Part shown: one piece after another, positions 46,011-57,607 of the stretch
How the letters are laid out: the number at the start of each line of letters is the position of its first letter
Numbering within the stretch: position 1 is the stretch's first letter
Source of the DNA: Zerene cesonia
Lineage: Eukaryota; Arthropoda; Insecta; Lepidoptera; Pieridae
Direction: 5' to 3'
NCBI RefSeq assembly: GCF_012273895.1
Contig: NC_052111.1
Span: 682,001 to 746,000 of the forward strand
Length of the DNA stretch: 64,000 nucleotides
Notes under the pieces: model-generated
What the model saw: the letters and a program-made list of their open reading frames with translations, nothing else
The model's database searches: none
What the model was told of the DNA's origin: nothing
Translations under genes and position numbers: made by a program

Positions 46011-46924
46011 TGCCCACTCTAATTAAATATTATTTAATCAGTCTATTTACTTTCATCTCACATCACTTTGGAGTGTTTATGCTAAAATTAATAAACGTGT
46101 CAAGTAAAACAAGTTAAGGATTATGAATATACACGTAGGTATAATGAGGATGTGATAATTATGAAACTATTCAAAGCCGTTTGAGAAAATTTAGAAAAAA
46201 TAATGTAATTAAAATATATAGTGAGAAAATGTCGTGACCTCGCCAACCGCGCTCGGAAATTTTACTAAAATAAATACGTTTACATATAAAATATTCACTT
46301 CGTTTTTTCAAGTCATTAAAACTAAAGCAAATTGTGTATTTAAATCGGAGTTATGGCGAACAATTTCTTGGCTGCAGGGTGCAATTTAGCTGGATGGAGC
46401 GCGTTTTAGTAAATGACATCGCATTTTCCAGTCGGAACTGTAAACGACTGGGTTTAGCCACGACATTTGTGCATTAGGTTTTCGAATGCTACCACAGTCC
46501 TGAAAGCTCGTCACTTTAAGCGTTTTTTACTTTTAAATTAGATTGACGGCCTCCGTCTACCAAAATGATTGCCTTTCCTCATAACGGTAGGATACATTTC
46601 ACTTGCAAATTTTCTTTATTATTTATGCAAATAATAATTCTGCTAGATATACCTAAAGCAGCCGGCTCTTTGTAACCGAGATCTCCGTGAGACTTTCTTG
46701 TGTTAATAATAATACCTAATCCTATTGAAAATCTATTACAATTCGATTATTTTCACCACAAACAATAATAAATACGGATGGAAACAATATGGCTCACTGC
46801 TCCTTCCCATAAAATATTGACATATAAATAATGTTTAGGTATTTAAATTTTCAGTTGCACATATCACCGTATAAAATGAATTTGTGAACAATCGACTGCA
46901 ATCGTGTTTAATTAATAACAAACA
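46011..46924. other. Upstream region of the 46962 gene
   Basis: AT-rich apart from 46350-46520, which is slightly GC-richer ('ggctgcagggtgcaatttag'). It is a plausible promoter region, but I see no TATA box or other motif I would name. Confidence 0.4.
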
Positions 46925-46961
46925 TATCTTCGAGCATATCAGTGTAGTGTGAGTGATAAAA
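46925..46961 (+). promoter_or_regulatory. 5' leader of the 46962 gene: TCAGT initiator or splice acceptor
   Basis: 'tcttcgagcatatcagt' just before the ATG can be read two ways. It contains an arthropod initiator-like TCAGT at 46939-46943, which would give a very short leader. It also contains a possible 3' splice site ending in AG at 46942, joining an upstream non-coding exon. Confidence 0.3.
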
Positions 46962-47082
46962 ATGTCCGAACGCTTCAAGGTGACGAAGTTTGACGAACCT
47001 TCGGGTAAGAATTACAAGAACTACGGCGCTACTTCTGCGGAGAGTGATGTGGAGCTGAAGGGGAAACTACTGCCCGATCCAG
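46962..47082 (+). CDS. First coding exon of an unidentified plus-strand gene (5' partial gene)
   Basis: The ATG is in good context ('gataaaaATGTCC') and preceded in frame by TGA 12 bases upstream. It opens a 121-base exon encoding MSERFKVTKFDEPSGKNYKN, then YGATSAESDVELKGKLLPDP. It ends at a consensus donor 'ccag|gtcagt' in phase 1. The composition and codon use are coding-like and GC-richer than the surroundings. The peptide is hydrophilic, with no signal or membrane segment, as in the cytoplasmic N-terminus of a larger protein. My weak guess is a cation-chloride cotransporter (KCC type) N-terminus, but I cannot confirm this from 40 residues. No later exon is recognisable before the window ends, so the first intron is probably at least 16.9 kb. 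Confidence 0.75.
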
Positions 47083-47840
47083 GTCAGTGTATTTGTTATA
47101 ATATCATTTAACATACACCAACGAATTCGTATTTATTTAATGATATTTCATACGGAAACTCCATTTCCATACAAATCTGGATCTGGACAAGGAATAATAA
47201 CTTACTGTGTCTGATATATTGTCTATGTATATCGAGATAATATTAATATTTATGAATTGATGTATTCCGTTCTTAAGCTTAACGTCAAATGTTTTAAATT
47301 GTTTATTGATTTAAATTTGAACTCTAACTGAATGTTATTTGATCAATACCAATCAGTTTTTAAAAGGAAAGTGAATCAAGGGATACATATTTGAATGGGG
47401 AAAGCCAATCATACGATCTAGCATCAAGTGCTTGCAGTGAATCTTCATAAGTGCGTCGTGGAATCGTATATCTAAATAAAATAGTTTTTTATAATAATAA
47501 TAGATCTTTATAGAATTTGAATAAGGAATATCGAGGTAAGTACATCAAATCGGTATATTTCAGTCCTATTTATCGTTGCGTGCGTATTAGAATTCTATGG
47601 ACATTGATAGTAGTAAAACGTGTATGATAAAAATCTATATGAATAATTTTCCCACATTTTGTATGAGTCATCGGATAGCAGGTGAGCCGTAGTGAAGCAT
47701 TGATGAGAGGAAATGAGGTAGAGAATTTATTACTATGGTAGTGGATATTCTCAATATAATAAAATAAATCATGTTATATATCGATTGTGTAATAGGAAGA
47801 AATTTATGTGCCCATCACAAATACTAAAAGATAAATGTGT

Positions 47841-48048
47841 ATCCTACTAATATTATAAATGCGAAAGTTTGTAAGGGTGTGTGTGTGCTTGTTATGCTTT
47901 CACGAACTGAACCGATTGCAATGAAATTCGGTACGTAGACAGCTGGACATCTGGAATAACGTATAGATAACTTTTTATCCCGACATTCCTATGGGATACG
48001 GTAAGTCCGTATCCCGTAGGAATGTCGGGATGAAACCGTGGGGCAAAG
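47841..48048 (+). repeat. Helitron-like (Lep1-type) copy with internal palindrome
   Basis: Begins 'atcctactaatattataaat' and contains 'ggtacgtagacagctggac'. Its 3' part is rearranged into a near-perfect inverted repeat (47977-48031) and the CTAG end is lost. Confidence 0.7.
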
Positions 48049-48224
48049 TAAAATAAATACGAAATCTAGGAAAAGTATGAGAAATACATCTTAGTGATAG
48101 TAAATAACCCTCTTTTTATTCTTAATTTATATTAAATTTGAAAATGTTAAAAAATGGTATGTTAAAAAAAAGAAAACAGTTAAATTAGCCCAATAAATTA
48201 TTCTGTGCCGAAATATATAGCGTT

Positions 48225-48310
48225 ATATATGTTTTATAGCGAAAACACGGCAAGACAAAGAACACGGGTTCGCTTCCCGCTTCATGACCGAAATTTTTTC
48301 ATACTTTTCT
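48225..48310 (+). repeat. tRNA-related SINE-like repeat
   Basis: 'cacgggttcgcttcccgc' is B-box-like, followed by 'atgaccgaaattttttcata', the mirror of the tail at 19640 and 41998. Confidence 0.45.
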
Positions 48311-48582
48311 TCTTTGTCAATATAATTGATTCAATTTTATTTTATAATTTTACCTATTGTGAACTCAATAATTTAATTAGAACGTTATAAAAAGCTGTCC
48401 AATTCTAGTGAAATAATCTTCGCGCAGGAGGAAAACTTCATATAACTTCTATAAATTTGATGACAAGTTTTATTATCTATAATAAATATTATATTTAATT
48501 ATCTATGATTAAATAACCTGGTGCTGCACTTTTTGTTCTTTATTTGAGTCAATTACAGATCAGATATTCTTCTTATAAATAA

Positions 48583-48620
48583 CTAGCGATCTGTCCCGGC
48601 TTCAGCCGCGGTTTTAAATA
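48583..48620 (-). repeat. Truncated Helitron-like 3' end
   Basis: 'aactagcgatctgtcccggc' then 'ttcagccgcggtttt'. Only the CTAG-side end remains. Confidence 0.45.
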
Positions 48621-48869
48621 TATAAGTATAGGTATATATTATATGACTCTATTAAGGTGATAACAGAAGTTCCTGGAGTATATTTTAATATTATTTTGCT
48701 TTGTCTGAATCATAAATTTAATAAACTTACTCATTGTCTTTTGTAATAAGAATACTATGAAAAAATTAATATTTAAAACAAGCAATTCATAATTTTGATA
48801 GTATAATTATGAAATTATCAACATAAGAACGTTGGCTCTTAAGATACAGATTTTTTTTTCTAGTTTAAG

Positions 48870-48945
48870 AGGCAATGTACATAGATATGTAAGGTATGTT
48901 TTGGCAAAATAAAGATTTTATTATTATTATTATTATTAATAACTT
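48870..48945 (+). repeat. Retroposon tail with (TTA)n
   Basis: 'ggcaaaataaagattttatt' followed by seven TTA-type units is a typical retroposon 3' end with polyadenylation signal and simple-repeat tail. Confidence 0.5.
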
Positions 48946-49479
48946 AAACCTTTAAGATATTAGATTAACGTTACTGAATTTGAAAAGGTTTATTAGTTTG
49001 AAACTTAACAAAATTACTTTTTGTAGCGAAAGTTTTAACACAATACGAAAAACTTCAGTCCATTTTTCAATTCATAAATTCAATTATGATTGTAACCCCG
49101 AATCGCCAAAACTTTTGTTAAAATAATTTCAACTAAATACGTACTATAAAATTGTTATTTCTTTTTACCATATTTAATTTATAAGGAGAAATTACGAAAT
49201 TTTGGAAAGATGTATGAGAAATATACCTACGAGAAATTTCTTTTTATATTCTTCCAAATTTTCGCATTTATAAAGCAATTGAGTTGTATAAAACTTAAAA
49301 TTACATGTACTTATTGTGTATTATAAGGAACATGGGCTCGGGTGATATAATATACTTACCATGATGTTAACCTATGCAGTTCATAATTAATCAATTCTAT
49401 ATTTGTCAATGTAAATTTTATATTGCGTGCATTTGCATGTTATAAGTTGATAGCTTCCTGAACGACAATATTGTATATT

Positions 49480-49644
49480 ACTAACTGCGCCCTGTGATTT
49501 CACTGCGCCCTGTCATTTTATGTGTTATTCCAGTTGTCCAGCTATCTACGTACCAATTGCAATCGGTTCAGTAGTTTTTGTGTGGAAGAGCAACAAACAT
49601 ACACACATCCTTACAAATTTCGCATTCATATATTATAATAGGAT
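49480..49644 (-). repeat. Helitron-like (Lep1-type) copy with duplicated end
   Basis: 'actaactgcgccctgtgatt' is followed by a second 'tcactgcgccctgtcatttt', then the usual body, ending 'tattataataggat'. Confidence 0.65.
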
Positions 49645-49646
49645 TA

Positions 49647-49840
49647 GAGGCCCGTTTTCTTTTCTTCATTCTTCCCATTCCATTGCTTCTGTCCATCTCT
49701 AATCCTTTCCTTATCCCTTATAATCTCCCTAAATATGGGCATCTTATTCACAGAGGTAGTTCCTGTGTGAATGTTCGCATTATGGGTAGCGATATTCGCT
49801 TACCATCAGGCGACCACCAGTTCTGGTACCCGCTAAATCT
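49647..49840 (-). repeat. SINE-like lepidopteran repeat copy
   Basis: 'ggcccgttttcttttcttca', 'taatcctttccttatccctt' and 'gcgatattcgcttaccatca' match the 28890 family. It directly abuts the Helitron-like copy. Confidence 0.6.
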
Positions 49841-50801
49841 TTAAAAAAGTGTGCCCTTAACGATTATAGGTCTGTTAATAAGTTAAACTTTATTATAAAG
49901 ACTATAAATTACTCCAGAATAATTCAATTCCGAAGTAATAAACATAGTTTACGCAATTTTACAAGTCTGAATATAAAATGAATTAGTTCGTAATTTGTAT
50001 AACCATTTAAAACTTAATGCGGTTGAATATTGAAGCCTTTATATGATCATTTCATGCACTTTTGTTATGTAATTAACGTTTTGAATAGAGTTCGTGAAAA
50101 CAATACAATATTCGATTTCCCGTGATGCATATTTATGGTAAATATAATGTAACTTTAAAATAAATTAAATTAGTTGTAGCTACCTTGTGTTGGATTAATG
50201 CTTTATATATATATAAGTTTATGATAATTTTCCTAGGATGAAATCATTACTATAAGTTATTTATCATGATAAATATATCAAAGAAAGTTTTGTTAATTTC
50301 ACCACTTATAACAAAAAAAAATGACTAAAAATGATTAGCTTCTTGTATTTGCGTCCACATGGATACATATAATAACTGTTAAAAATAGAAAAACTGAATA
50401 AAATTCGTCTACTCGAGTGATGTTATTCAACATCAAAGTAGTATATTCTCAGTTTCTTTAGTGAATGAAAAATATGTATTTCCTGCTAATCTGTTCTGCC
50501 TGTTCTTCATGCATAAATTAGTTATCCGATTTAGATGAAGGTTTATTAGTCAGTTATACTTGTAATGAAATTGAATACAAGTACAAAGAATAAAAATCAC
50601 AAAGATTACGTTAATAAACGATGTGAGTATCAGTTACAACCGCTGAGGTTGCTTGCTGACCACATCACACCCTCGCGCTCAGCTGATATTACACACAGAC
50701 GCAGTTTTTGCAACAAATTAACCGTAGAACTACAGTTTAAAGAGAACTGTTTAATATGAAGCTTTTGACGTCATCGCTTATAGATATCACTGTCGATATA
50801 A

Positions 50802-50988
50802 TCTTTATATATATAAAATTCTCGTGTCACAGTTTTCGTTGCCATACTCCTCCGAAACGGCTTGACCGATTCCTCTGAAATTTGGTAAGCATATTGGGTA
50901 GGTCTGAGAATCGGCCAACATCTATTTTTTATCCCGATATTCCTACGGGATACGGACTTACGCGGGTGAAACCGCGGGGCGCAGCTAG
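50802..50988 (+). repeat. Helitron-like copy with a different 5' end
   Basis: The 5' part 'ttctcgtgtcacagttttcg' and 'gaaacggcttgaccgattcc' is unlike the Lep1-type copies. The 3' part 'cccgatattcctacgggata' through 'gaaaccgcggggcgcagctag' (shown in part) is the same. It ends CTAG followed by T. Confidence 0.7.
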
Positions 50989-52096
50989 TACTCTCTAAAT
51001 ATGATAGCGTGACGCAAATATAATTGGACCAGAGATGTCTTCAAAATAGAGTAGCTTGTAGGATCTTTGTACATCACTTAATACTTTTTAGATGATAAGA
51101 AAAGTGAGAAAATATTCTGTTATATTTTATAAAACATTATTTATGAAAAGAAACAAAAATGTATATTATTTTGGCTTTATCATAGCAACAACTTGGTCTG
51201 CTAAGCGACACTAGCCTGGAAATTTTGAATGTTTTTCTGGATAGGAAAAAAAATTAATAATATTAATAAGACACTTATGATTAAAAAAATATAATGCAAA
51301 TAAATTTTCACAGAATGCCTTGATTCCAAATTTTACAAGGTTACCAAATAAACGTATAAATAAGCCAACAAATATACTGAGTACGAATGATAAATAAAAA
51401 GGAACTACTAATAATGTCTGAAATAAACGTATAATACGCATACATAAAACGACGATTGAGAATATATTACATATAACATAGTCAATACAATAATAATAAA
51501 CGTAATAAATATTCAATTGCCATTATCTTAAGACAATCGAATTCATCGAGACAATTGGTGTATTCTTTATTAAATCCTTGTAACATATCTATTCTTAGAA
51601 TTAGTCGGAATTAACAGACATACAAATTTATATATGATGTAAGAAAGTATGTGCTTAATAAATGCATTTTAATACATTTTATCGTAAATGGATTAAATAA
51701 TCAAATATATTATAAGTTAACAATTTTTTTTTTACTTTATTACGTAATCACTACAAAACCAATAAGTTCTTAGTCTTAGTAAGATCAGTTTTAGCTTCTG
51801 ACCAACTCATATGTGTGAGCTCGCCTTGACTATTTATTTAATTTGCTTTAATATATCTTGTTTAATCATACTTATATATTATGTAGAAACTTGTTTTGTT
51901 TATAATATTGTCTATGATATAACGAATTCAAAATGTTGGAGTGATTTTCCGATACAAATCAAATAAATTTCCTCGGCTACCAATGTAGTTTGCTTCTTGT
52001 TCGTTTATATTTTCAGAGAAAATTCAATTTTCTGCACGGTGTGTAAACAAATTTAAATCTATTCTTAGATTTCAATGTTAATGGATTTATGTTTAA

Positions 52097-52410
52097 GCGT
52101 TCCGTATCCAAGGGGTAAAACGGGACTATATTACTAAGACTTCGCTGTTAGCCTGTCTGTCTGTCCGTCCTTCTGTCATACAGCTTGTATCTCATGAACC
52201 GTGAGAGTTAAAAAGTTGAAATTTTTAAAGATGACGTATTTTTTGCCGTTATAACAACGTATAATAAAAATGAAATAATCGAGGCTTAGGTGCGTAGGCA
52301 ACGGTTGGCTGTATCATACATTTGATGTCCAATTTTATTTTTGCAGGTTCTCTTTACCTCTAATTTGTACAGAATAATGGGTGCCGAGAATGCGACTCAC
52401 ACTTAAATGT
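52097..52410 (+). repeat. Lepidopteran interspersed repeat ('CTGTCTGTCTGTCC' family)
   Basis: Contains 'gggtaaaacgggactatatt', 'actaagacttcgctgtta', 'tctgtctgtccgtccttctg' and 'tgccgagaatgcgactcaca'. It is a common lepidopteran repeat with a degenerate (CTGT)n. Confidence 0.6.
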
Positions 52411-52572
52411 TTTTTATTTGTTATAAAATGTATTGTTATGTCATTTTGAATAATTTAATTTTACGCATTCGGTCAGTACAAAAATATATATCCTTTAATG
52501 TATCCATTGTAGTCTATCGTTTCGAAATTATCTTATTTTGATATTATACATAAAAACATTGGTCATATAATT

Positions 52573-52603
52573 GTGTGTTTATTTCATTCAGAAATAAACA
52601 CAC
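52573..52603. repeat. Short hairpin (13-bp perfect stem, 5-base loop)
   Basis: 'gtgtgtttatttc' (52573-52585) and 'gaaataaacacac' (52591-52603) are exact reverse complements around 'attca'. Confidence 0.85.
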
Positions 52604-53041
52604 GATTAATAGAATATACACATTCTAGATTTTTCTTAACCTCTAAAGGAACAAAATTAAGATACATCCGTGCGACTAGACGTTAGGGAACATAAATATC
52701 TACGTCTAGAAAACCGTTTGCCAATAATACAACACCATGACTCCAGTGAGGAAATTGGAAACTATTTGTCGTCGCTTTATTTGCTATTAGTGTAAATATT
52801 ACAAGCTCTAATGAACGCGGATATATGAAAGGGAGTTATTTTTATTCGTCTCGAACATCGAATATTTGTTTCGTGTTCTCAATAAACTTGATAGTGATTT
52901 TAGGAACATTCCTCGTCGAATATAAATTGATTGTTGATTTGAAATTGATTTGGCTGTTGATTGATGTTGTACGTATTTCGTATAGACACTTTATTATGTG
53001 AAATAATGTATGTAATACTAATATATATGCATGTTATTAAT

Positions 53042-53216
53042 AACTAGCCGTCTGCCCCGGCTTCGCCCGTGGTTCATATGTAGCCTATACTCTATAGCCT
53101 TCCTCAATAAATGGGCTATCTAACATTGAAAGAAATTTTCAAATCGGACCAGTAGTCTCTGAGATTTGTGCGTTCAAACAAACAAACAAACTCTTCAGTA
53201 TAATATCAGTATAGAT
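53042..53216 (-). repeat. Helitron-like copy
   Basis: 'actagccgtctgccccggct', 'aatgggctatctaacattga' and 'gtataatatcagtatagat'. Confidence 0.65.
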
Positions 53217-53335
53217 ATAAAGCTCAAGAGTTTGTTTGAACACCCTAATGTCAAGAACTTTTCTTCCAACTTGGATAATTATTTCAGTGTTAGATAGGCC
53301 ATTTATGGACGAAGGCTATAGGTCAGGAATGGCGA
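53217..53335 (+). repeat. Truncated Helitron-like copy, head to head with the previous
   Basis: 'aagctcaagagtttgtttga' and 'gataggccatttatggacga' belong to the same family in the opposite direction, joined end to end with 53042-53216. Confidence 0.55.
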
Positions 53336-54231
53336 ACCTTTGCGTACCTACGTGAAATGTTTCTAAAGAAATGTTTAATAAGATTCTAGATGTGCCATCA
53401 AATAATTTGACTTTGTGATTATTGGGAAAATAACAAATATAACTAGTATATAAAAAATAGAATTGTTTCCTTAATAGAAATAAGTATTATCAAAACAAAA
53501 AGTAAATAATTAACACGCTTTGATGTATATAAACCAAAAGCTTCAGCAAATACATACGTGTAATGTATAACAAAGGATTGTCTTGTATTTACGGATAAAT
53601 GGATGCTACCGGCGTAAGGAATTCTAATCGACGCCTGTGAGATGTATGCAATTAATGCACTTTACAACTTCAGTACATACCTTTAGTCAATAAACTATTA
53701 ATACAGACTGTCGTAGAAGTTTGGTAACACGTAAGCGTATCATAATCTATTCCGTTCTCATATATGCTCATATATTAATCTGATTAATGTACTACAGTAC
53801 TGGCAAGTATCATCAAAATCCGCCCATCAGTTTTCACGTGAAAGAGTAAGAAACATACATAACAAACTTTAACACATATGATATGAGTATAATAGAAGTT
53901 ATAGCACAAAATATTTTTCTCATGCGTAAAGACCTGAAATTTGTATTTGGTACGTCAAATTAGATATCAAAAAGTGTGATCATTAAAATATTCAATGGTT
54001 TTATAAGCAGCGACAAAATTTAACATAAAAGAGTCCTCATTAAACACATTGCGGGGAATAATTTCGCACAATATCGTTTTCCGATTTCATCTCGGGTCCA
54101 AGGTACGTATCTTAAAAAGCTATTAACGGTAACGGTAGGTATACTTAATAGAACCCTAAATGAAGTTCACGTAACTCTAAGTCTCCTATAGGAACAGGAA
54201 TATTCTGTTGTGTGTGTAAAGTTTTTTTATG

Positions 54232-54350
54232 CCGTTAGCGGGGAACTGAGCTGGTGGTTAAGGGAACACCACCGACCATGAACATTCGCAGACGTGGTGC
54301 CTCTGCGAATGCGCTGCCCGCTCTTAAGGGGAAGGGGAAGGGATTGACGA
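54232..54350 (+). repeat. SINE-like lepidopteran repeat copy
   Basis: 'gggaactgagctggtggtta', 'catgaacattcgcagacgtg' and 'cttaaggggaaggggaaggg' match the family at 28890. Confidence 0.6.
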
Positions 54351-54499
54351 CGAAATACAGTAGTACCGAAATTGACAGTAATATTAACGTTGCCTGTAGC
54401 ATAAACACTAAGACTCCGGGGGTAGAAATTATCAGAATCGTTTTTTAAAACCCTTCCTCCAAATTTCAGCACGATGGGTCTAGTAGTATGGGCTATGCG

Positions 54500-56250
54500 T
54501 TGATAGATCTGTCAATGAAACTTTGTCTTTTATATATTAGGAAGAAGAGCGATTACAATAATCATAATAAGAAGCATATCTCTGAGATTGGTTATAATAA
54601 GTTCTGCCAATAAATTGATTATTTTATAACATAAATGGCTTTAGATAGAAAAAAGTATCAAAGTATTACCTACAGTCAGTTGGTTACGTAAACTAGGTGG
54701 AACGTGTAAGTCATCTATTAAACTCTTCTGAATAAATTTCATTCGAAGAAGCGCTCGATTGGACAGCTTCTGATGTTTTGTGACAAGGTGACTATAGAAT
54801 ACGACAGTTATATTTGAAAATGTTTGAAGTTCTTACTTTAAATATTGAAACTTGCATTAGATTGGATAAAATTATAAAGCAGATTTTGGGATATAATCTA
54901 TTGCTGTTAAAACATACTGTTTTATTAAAAAAGATAAGGATAGAAAGATAGAAGATAAGTAAGTAAGGAAGTAGATCACATATGATTTTGCAAAACATCG
55001 GCTATTAAAAATAGCCAGACTAGAGGCAAATCGCTTGAAAATGTAGTCAGAATCGGCGACCCAGACCTGACAGCGACACCATGGTACATATTGGAGATAT
55101 GGATCTAGTAATTCTCTGCTTGCTGCATGGGGATCCCAACAAAATTAAGTAAGGAAGTTAATTGGATCCTTGCTGATGTTTTACTTAACATGAGTGCCTG
55201 ATCATGGATCGTTCATCGCTTCGACATTTTATTATGGGATATTGTCATGTGAAAATCTTATTACCATTTTCAAATTTGTTACGGTAAAAGCAAACATGTG
55301 TCCCATGGAAATAGGGATGTGATTCTTTATATTTGAAGGCGTAATTTATATAACAATACATCAATCACATCGTAATTAACAAACATAATATACATAATTA
55401 AACGAAATATGATAATATAAGTAAGAATGGAAATAATCTACTGAATTAAATTACTCGTCACCGTGTATAATTAAATTATTGTTAAATTCCATTCAATTAA
55501 AATATAATAAATTATTTTAAATATTTATTTAACTTAAACGTATACATAACACATTGATGATGAAAAATAGGTACCATTTTGATGATGATAAAACACGTAA
55601 CACATCGGTGATGATAAATATGTTTTTTATCTATTTTTCACAGGTTTATCATGATTTTTCGATGAAAATAGGTAATATTTTCTTTAAAATTTCTGATGAT
55701 TTTTTATTCAGCTTTAGAACTCTGGGATTCTGCGCAGATTAAAGCAAATATTACAATTGACATATATTTAAATTGTGATTGGCATTTTTATATTTAAATA
55801 AAAGATGCCAATCACAATTAATGTCAAAATATTTAAAAAAATATCTCGAAATGAGAGTTTATATACCAATTTTAAATATAAGTTATTGACGTACGATCAA
55901 AAAAGAACAAATAAAATGATATAAGCGGGTAATAATTATAATATGTTTATTGAATATTATAATGCATTTATAATAATTGAATTTGCGTTTTTGCTTTTCA
56001 CTACGCCACGTTTCATGCGTTTATAAACGTTATATATTATATAAGAATATCGAAGAGAATATATAATGTTCTTATAATACAAATACTGTCGCATGTGTCG
56101 ATTAAGGTCGATAAAATATGTGTAATAAGTGCCATTTAATTTAATGTTATGGAAATATGGATCGTTATGTATCCATTTTTATTGACATGGCATTGCTTCT
56201 TGCCATTCTTTTTTGAACCAAAAAAGTAAAATAAATAAAATAAAACTTTT
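54500..56250. other. AT-rich tract without gene
   Basis: Holds a hairpin (55771-55819) and a GATGAT-rich stretch near 55553-55620. Around 55040-55140 ('cggcgacccagacctgacag') there may be old retroelement sequence that I cannot assign. Confidence 0.45.
55771..55819. repeat. Hairpin (15-bp perfect stem)
   Basis: 'aattgtgattggcat' (55771-55785) pairs exactly with 'atgccaatcacaatt' (55805-55819). Outer 'ttgaca' and 'tgtcaa' extend the symmetry imperfectly. Confidence 0.85.
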
Positions 56251-56251
56251 T

Positions 56252-56456
56252 TTGCCAGTGCGGGAGTTGAGCACGATTCGGCAAGAATTGGGCTAGCTGG
56301 CTAGCTCGTGTGAAATAGTTGCATGTTACTGTGATTCGTTTGGATAGTGGGGGAGCCGGAGACCCGCATCCTTTTCTTCACCCTGACCAATCCATTCCTT
56401 CCGGTGGTGATCGCTTACCATTAGGCTAACTCCCAGTTCAGTTACCAGCTATGACG
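56252..56456 (-). repeat. SINE-like lepidopteran repeat copy
   Basis: 'gttgagcacgattcggcaag', 'tagtgggggagccggagacc' and 'ggtggtgatcgcttaccatt' match the 28890 family. Confidence 0.65.
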
Positions 56457-56489
56457 TAAAAGAGATATTATATCAGAAGTTTTTATATA

Positions 56490-57230
56490 GGATTTATTAT
56501 TTATTATTTATTTACTTTTAAAAAGGTACCTTACAGCTAAACATACAATAAATAGTTCCTTTTACAAATATATACGCCAATAACAAGGTACACAATAAAT
56601 TTTCAATACAGTGTGTGAACAAAACGAAAAAACAATAAACAACTAAAATAAAAGAAATCGAAAAATAAGGTTCCAAGTGGAGATTCAGACATATCCGATA
56701 CAATTGCAGTATAAGTGAGTGTGAGTGAGTAAGTTTGTGTTGAGTGAGTTATTGTGTATGTGTGAGTGCGTAAGTGAGTATATGTATGTATGTGTAGTGA
56801 TTCTGTGTTTTTTATATTTCCTGACGGATCAGCTGTAATAAAACTTTTTTAAACTTAGTGCGAGATAATTGGAAAGGATCCGCCGAAGAGAATTTATTAT
56901 TGTAATTATTAGAAAGTCTCAGAAAGGGTGAGTGTTTAAGATAATTTGTGGATGTTACCTGCACATTGAAGAGAGGTGTGTGGCGAGTACGCTGCAGTGG
57001 CGCACGATACTGTATAAATTCTAATGCTTTGGGAAAATCAAAGTTACTATTTACGATATCGTACAATAACATAGCGTCAATTATATCTCTACGATCCTCC
57101 AAAGTATTTATTTTATAATGTGAACAAGCTTGGATAATAATAGGAGGATAGGAGGCCCATACATCATTCTTTTTCAGAATATCAGTTGCATGGAGATCAC
57201 TGTATATAAACAAATCGTTACCTACAAATT
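56490..57230 (-). pseudogene. Non-LTR retrotransposon 3' fragment with reverse-transcriptase C-terminus
   Basis: The minus-strand frame 57213-56812 (133 codons) reads EDRRDIIDAMLLYDIVNSNF, ALEFIQYRAPLQRTRHTPLF and RTKFKKVLLQLIRQ. It matches the usual C-terminal tail of jockey/CR1-type LINE polymerases ('RR...D...LY.I.N..IDCP.LL..I..R.P....R'). Downstream on the same strand come a GTGA-rich stretch (56712-56797) and an AATAAATAATAAATAA tail at 56492-56515. No catalytic domain is left, so the element is 5'-truncated and dead. Confidence 0.7.
56712..56797. repeat. GTGA/TGTA-rich low-complexity tract
   Basis: 'gtgagtgtgagtgagtaag' and 'gtatatgtatgtatgtgtag' are degenerate tetranucleotide repeats in the 3' UTR of the LINE remnant. 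Confidence 0.8.
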
Positions 57231-57399
57231 AAAAAAGTATGATTTAAAGTTAAAAATTAAGGACATAGAATTAATAATGATATCGGTAGCTATAAGAGTT
57301 AGAAATTAAGTCTCTTGTCATAGATTTTGCAATGTAAGTTAGATCCTATTAGATTATCCGTATTATTATTGAATGAGATATATTTTCATAATTTTTATT

Positions 57400-57607
57400 T
57401 TAGTATATTCTTGTGCTTGATTTTACGAGTCTATTATACATTTAGAAATTCTTTTTAACGAAGAAAGACTTTTTAACGGATTTTAAACGCGATTTATTCA
57501 TTATGGTATTAACCCGACGTTTCGAATATTTTACAGCGGAGCGTGGTCACGAGGGCACCGCACCACGACCACGAGTCGAGTCTTTAAAGACTTTTTAATT
57601 TCTAAAT
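57400..57607. mobile_element. MITE-like inverted-repeat element (short internally deleted copy)
   Basis: 'attatacatttagaaatt' at the left and 'actttttaatttctaaat' at the right are inverted. Inside are 'tttaacggattttaaacgcg', 'gtattaacccgacgtttcga' and 'cgtggtcacgagggcac'. It is the same family as the element split by the gap at 34699. Confidence 0.65.

Noticed and set aside
51211..51516. 101-codon hydrophobic minus-strand frame as a membrane protein
   Set aside because: The Phe/Ile/Leu/Tyr richness follows from AT-rich DNA; there is no start context, conserved wording or splice signal.
56812..57213. 133-codon minus-strand frame as a host gene
   Set aside because: Its wording matches the C-terminal tail of LINE polymerases and it is followed by a retrotransposon-type tail.
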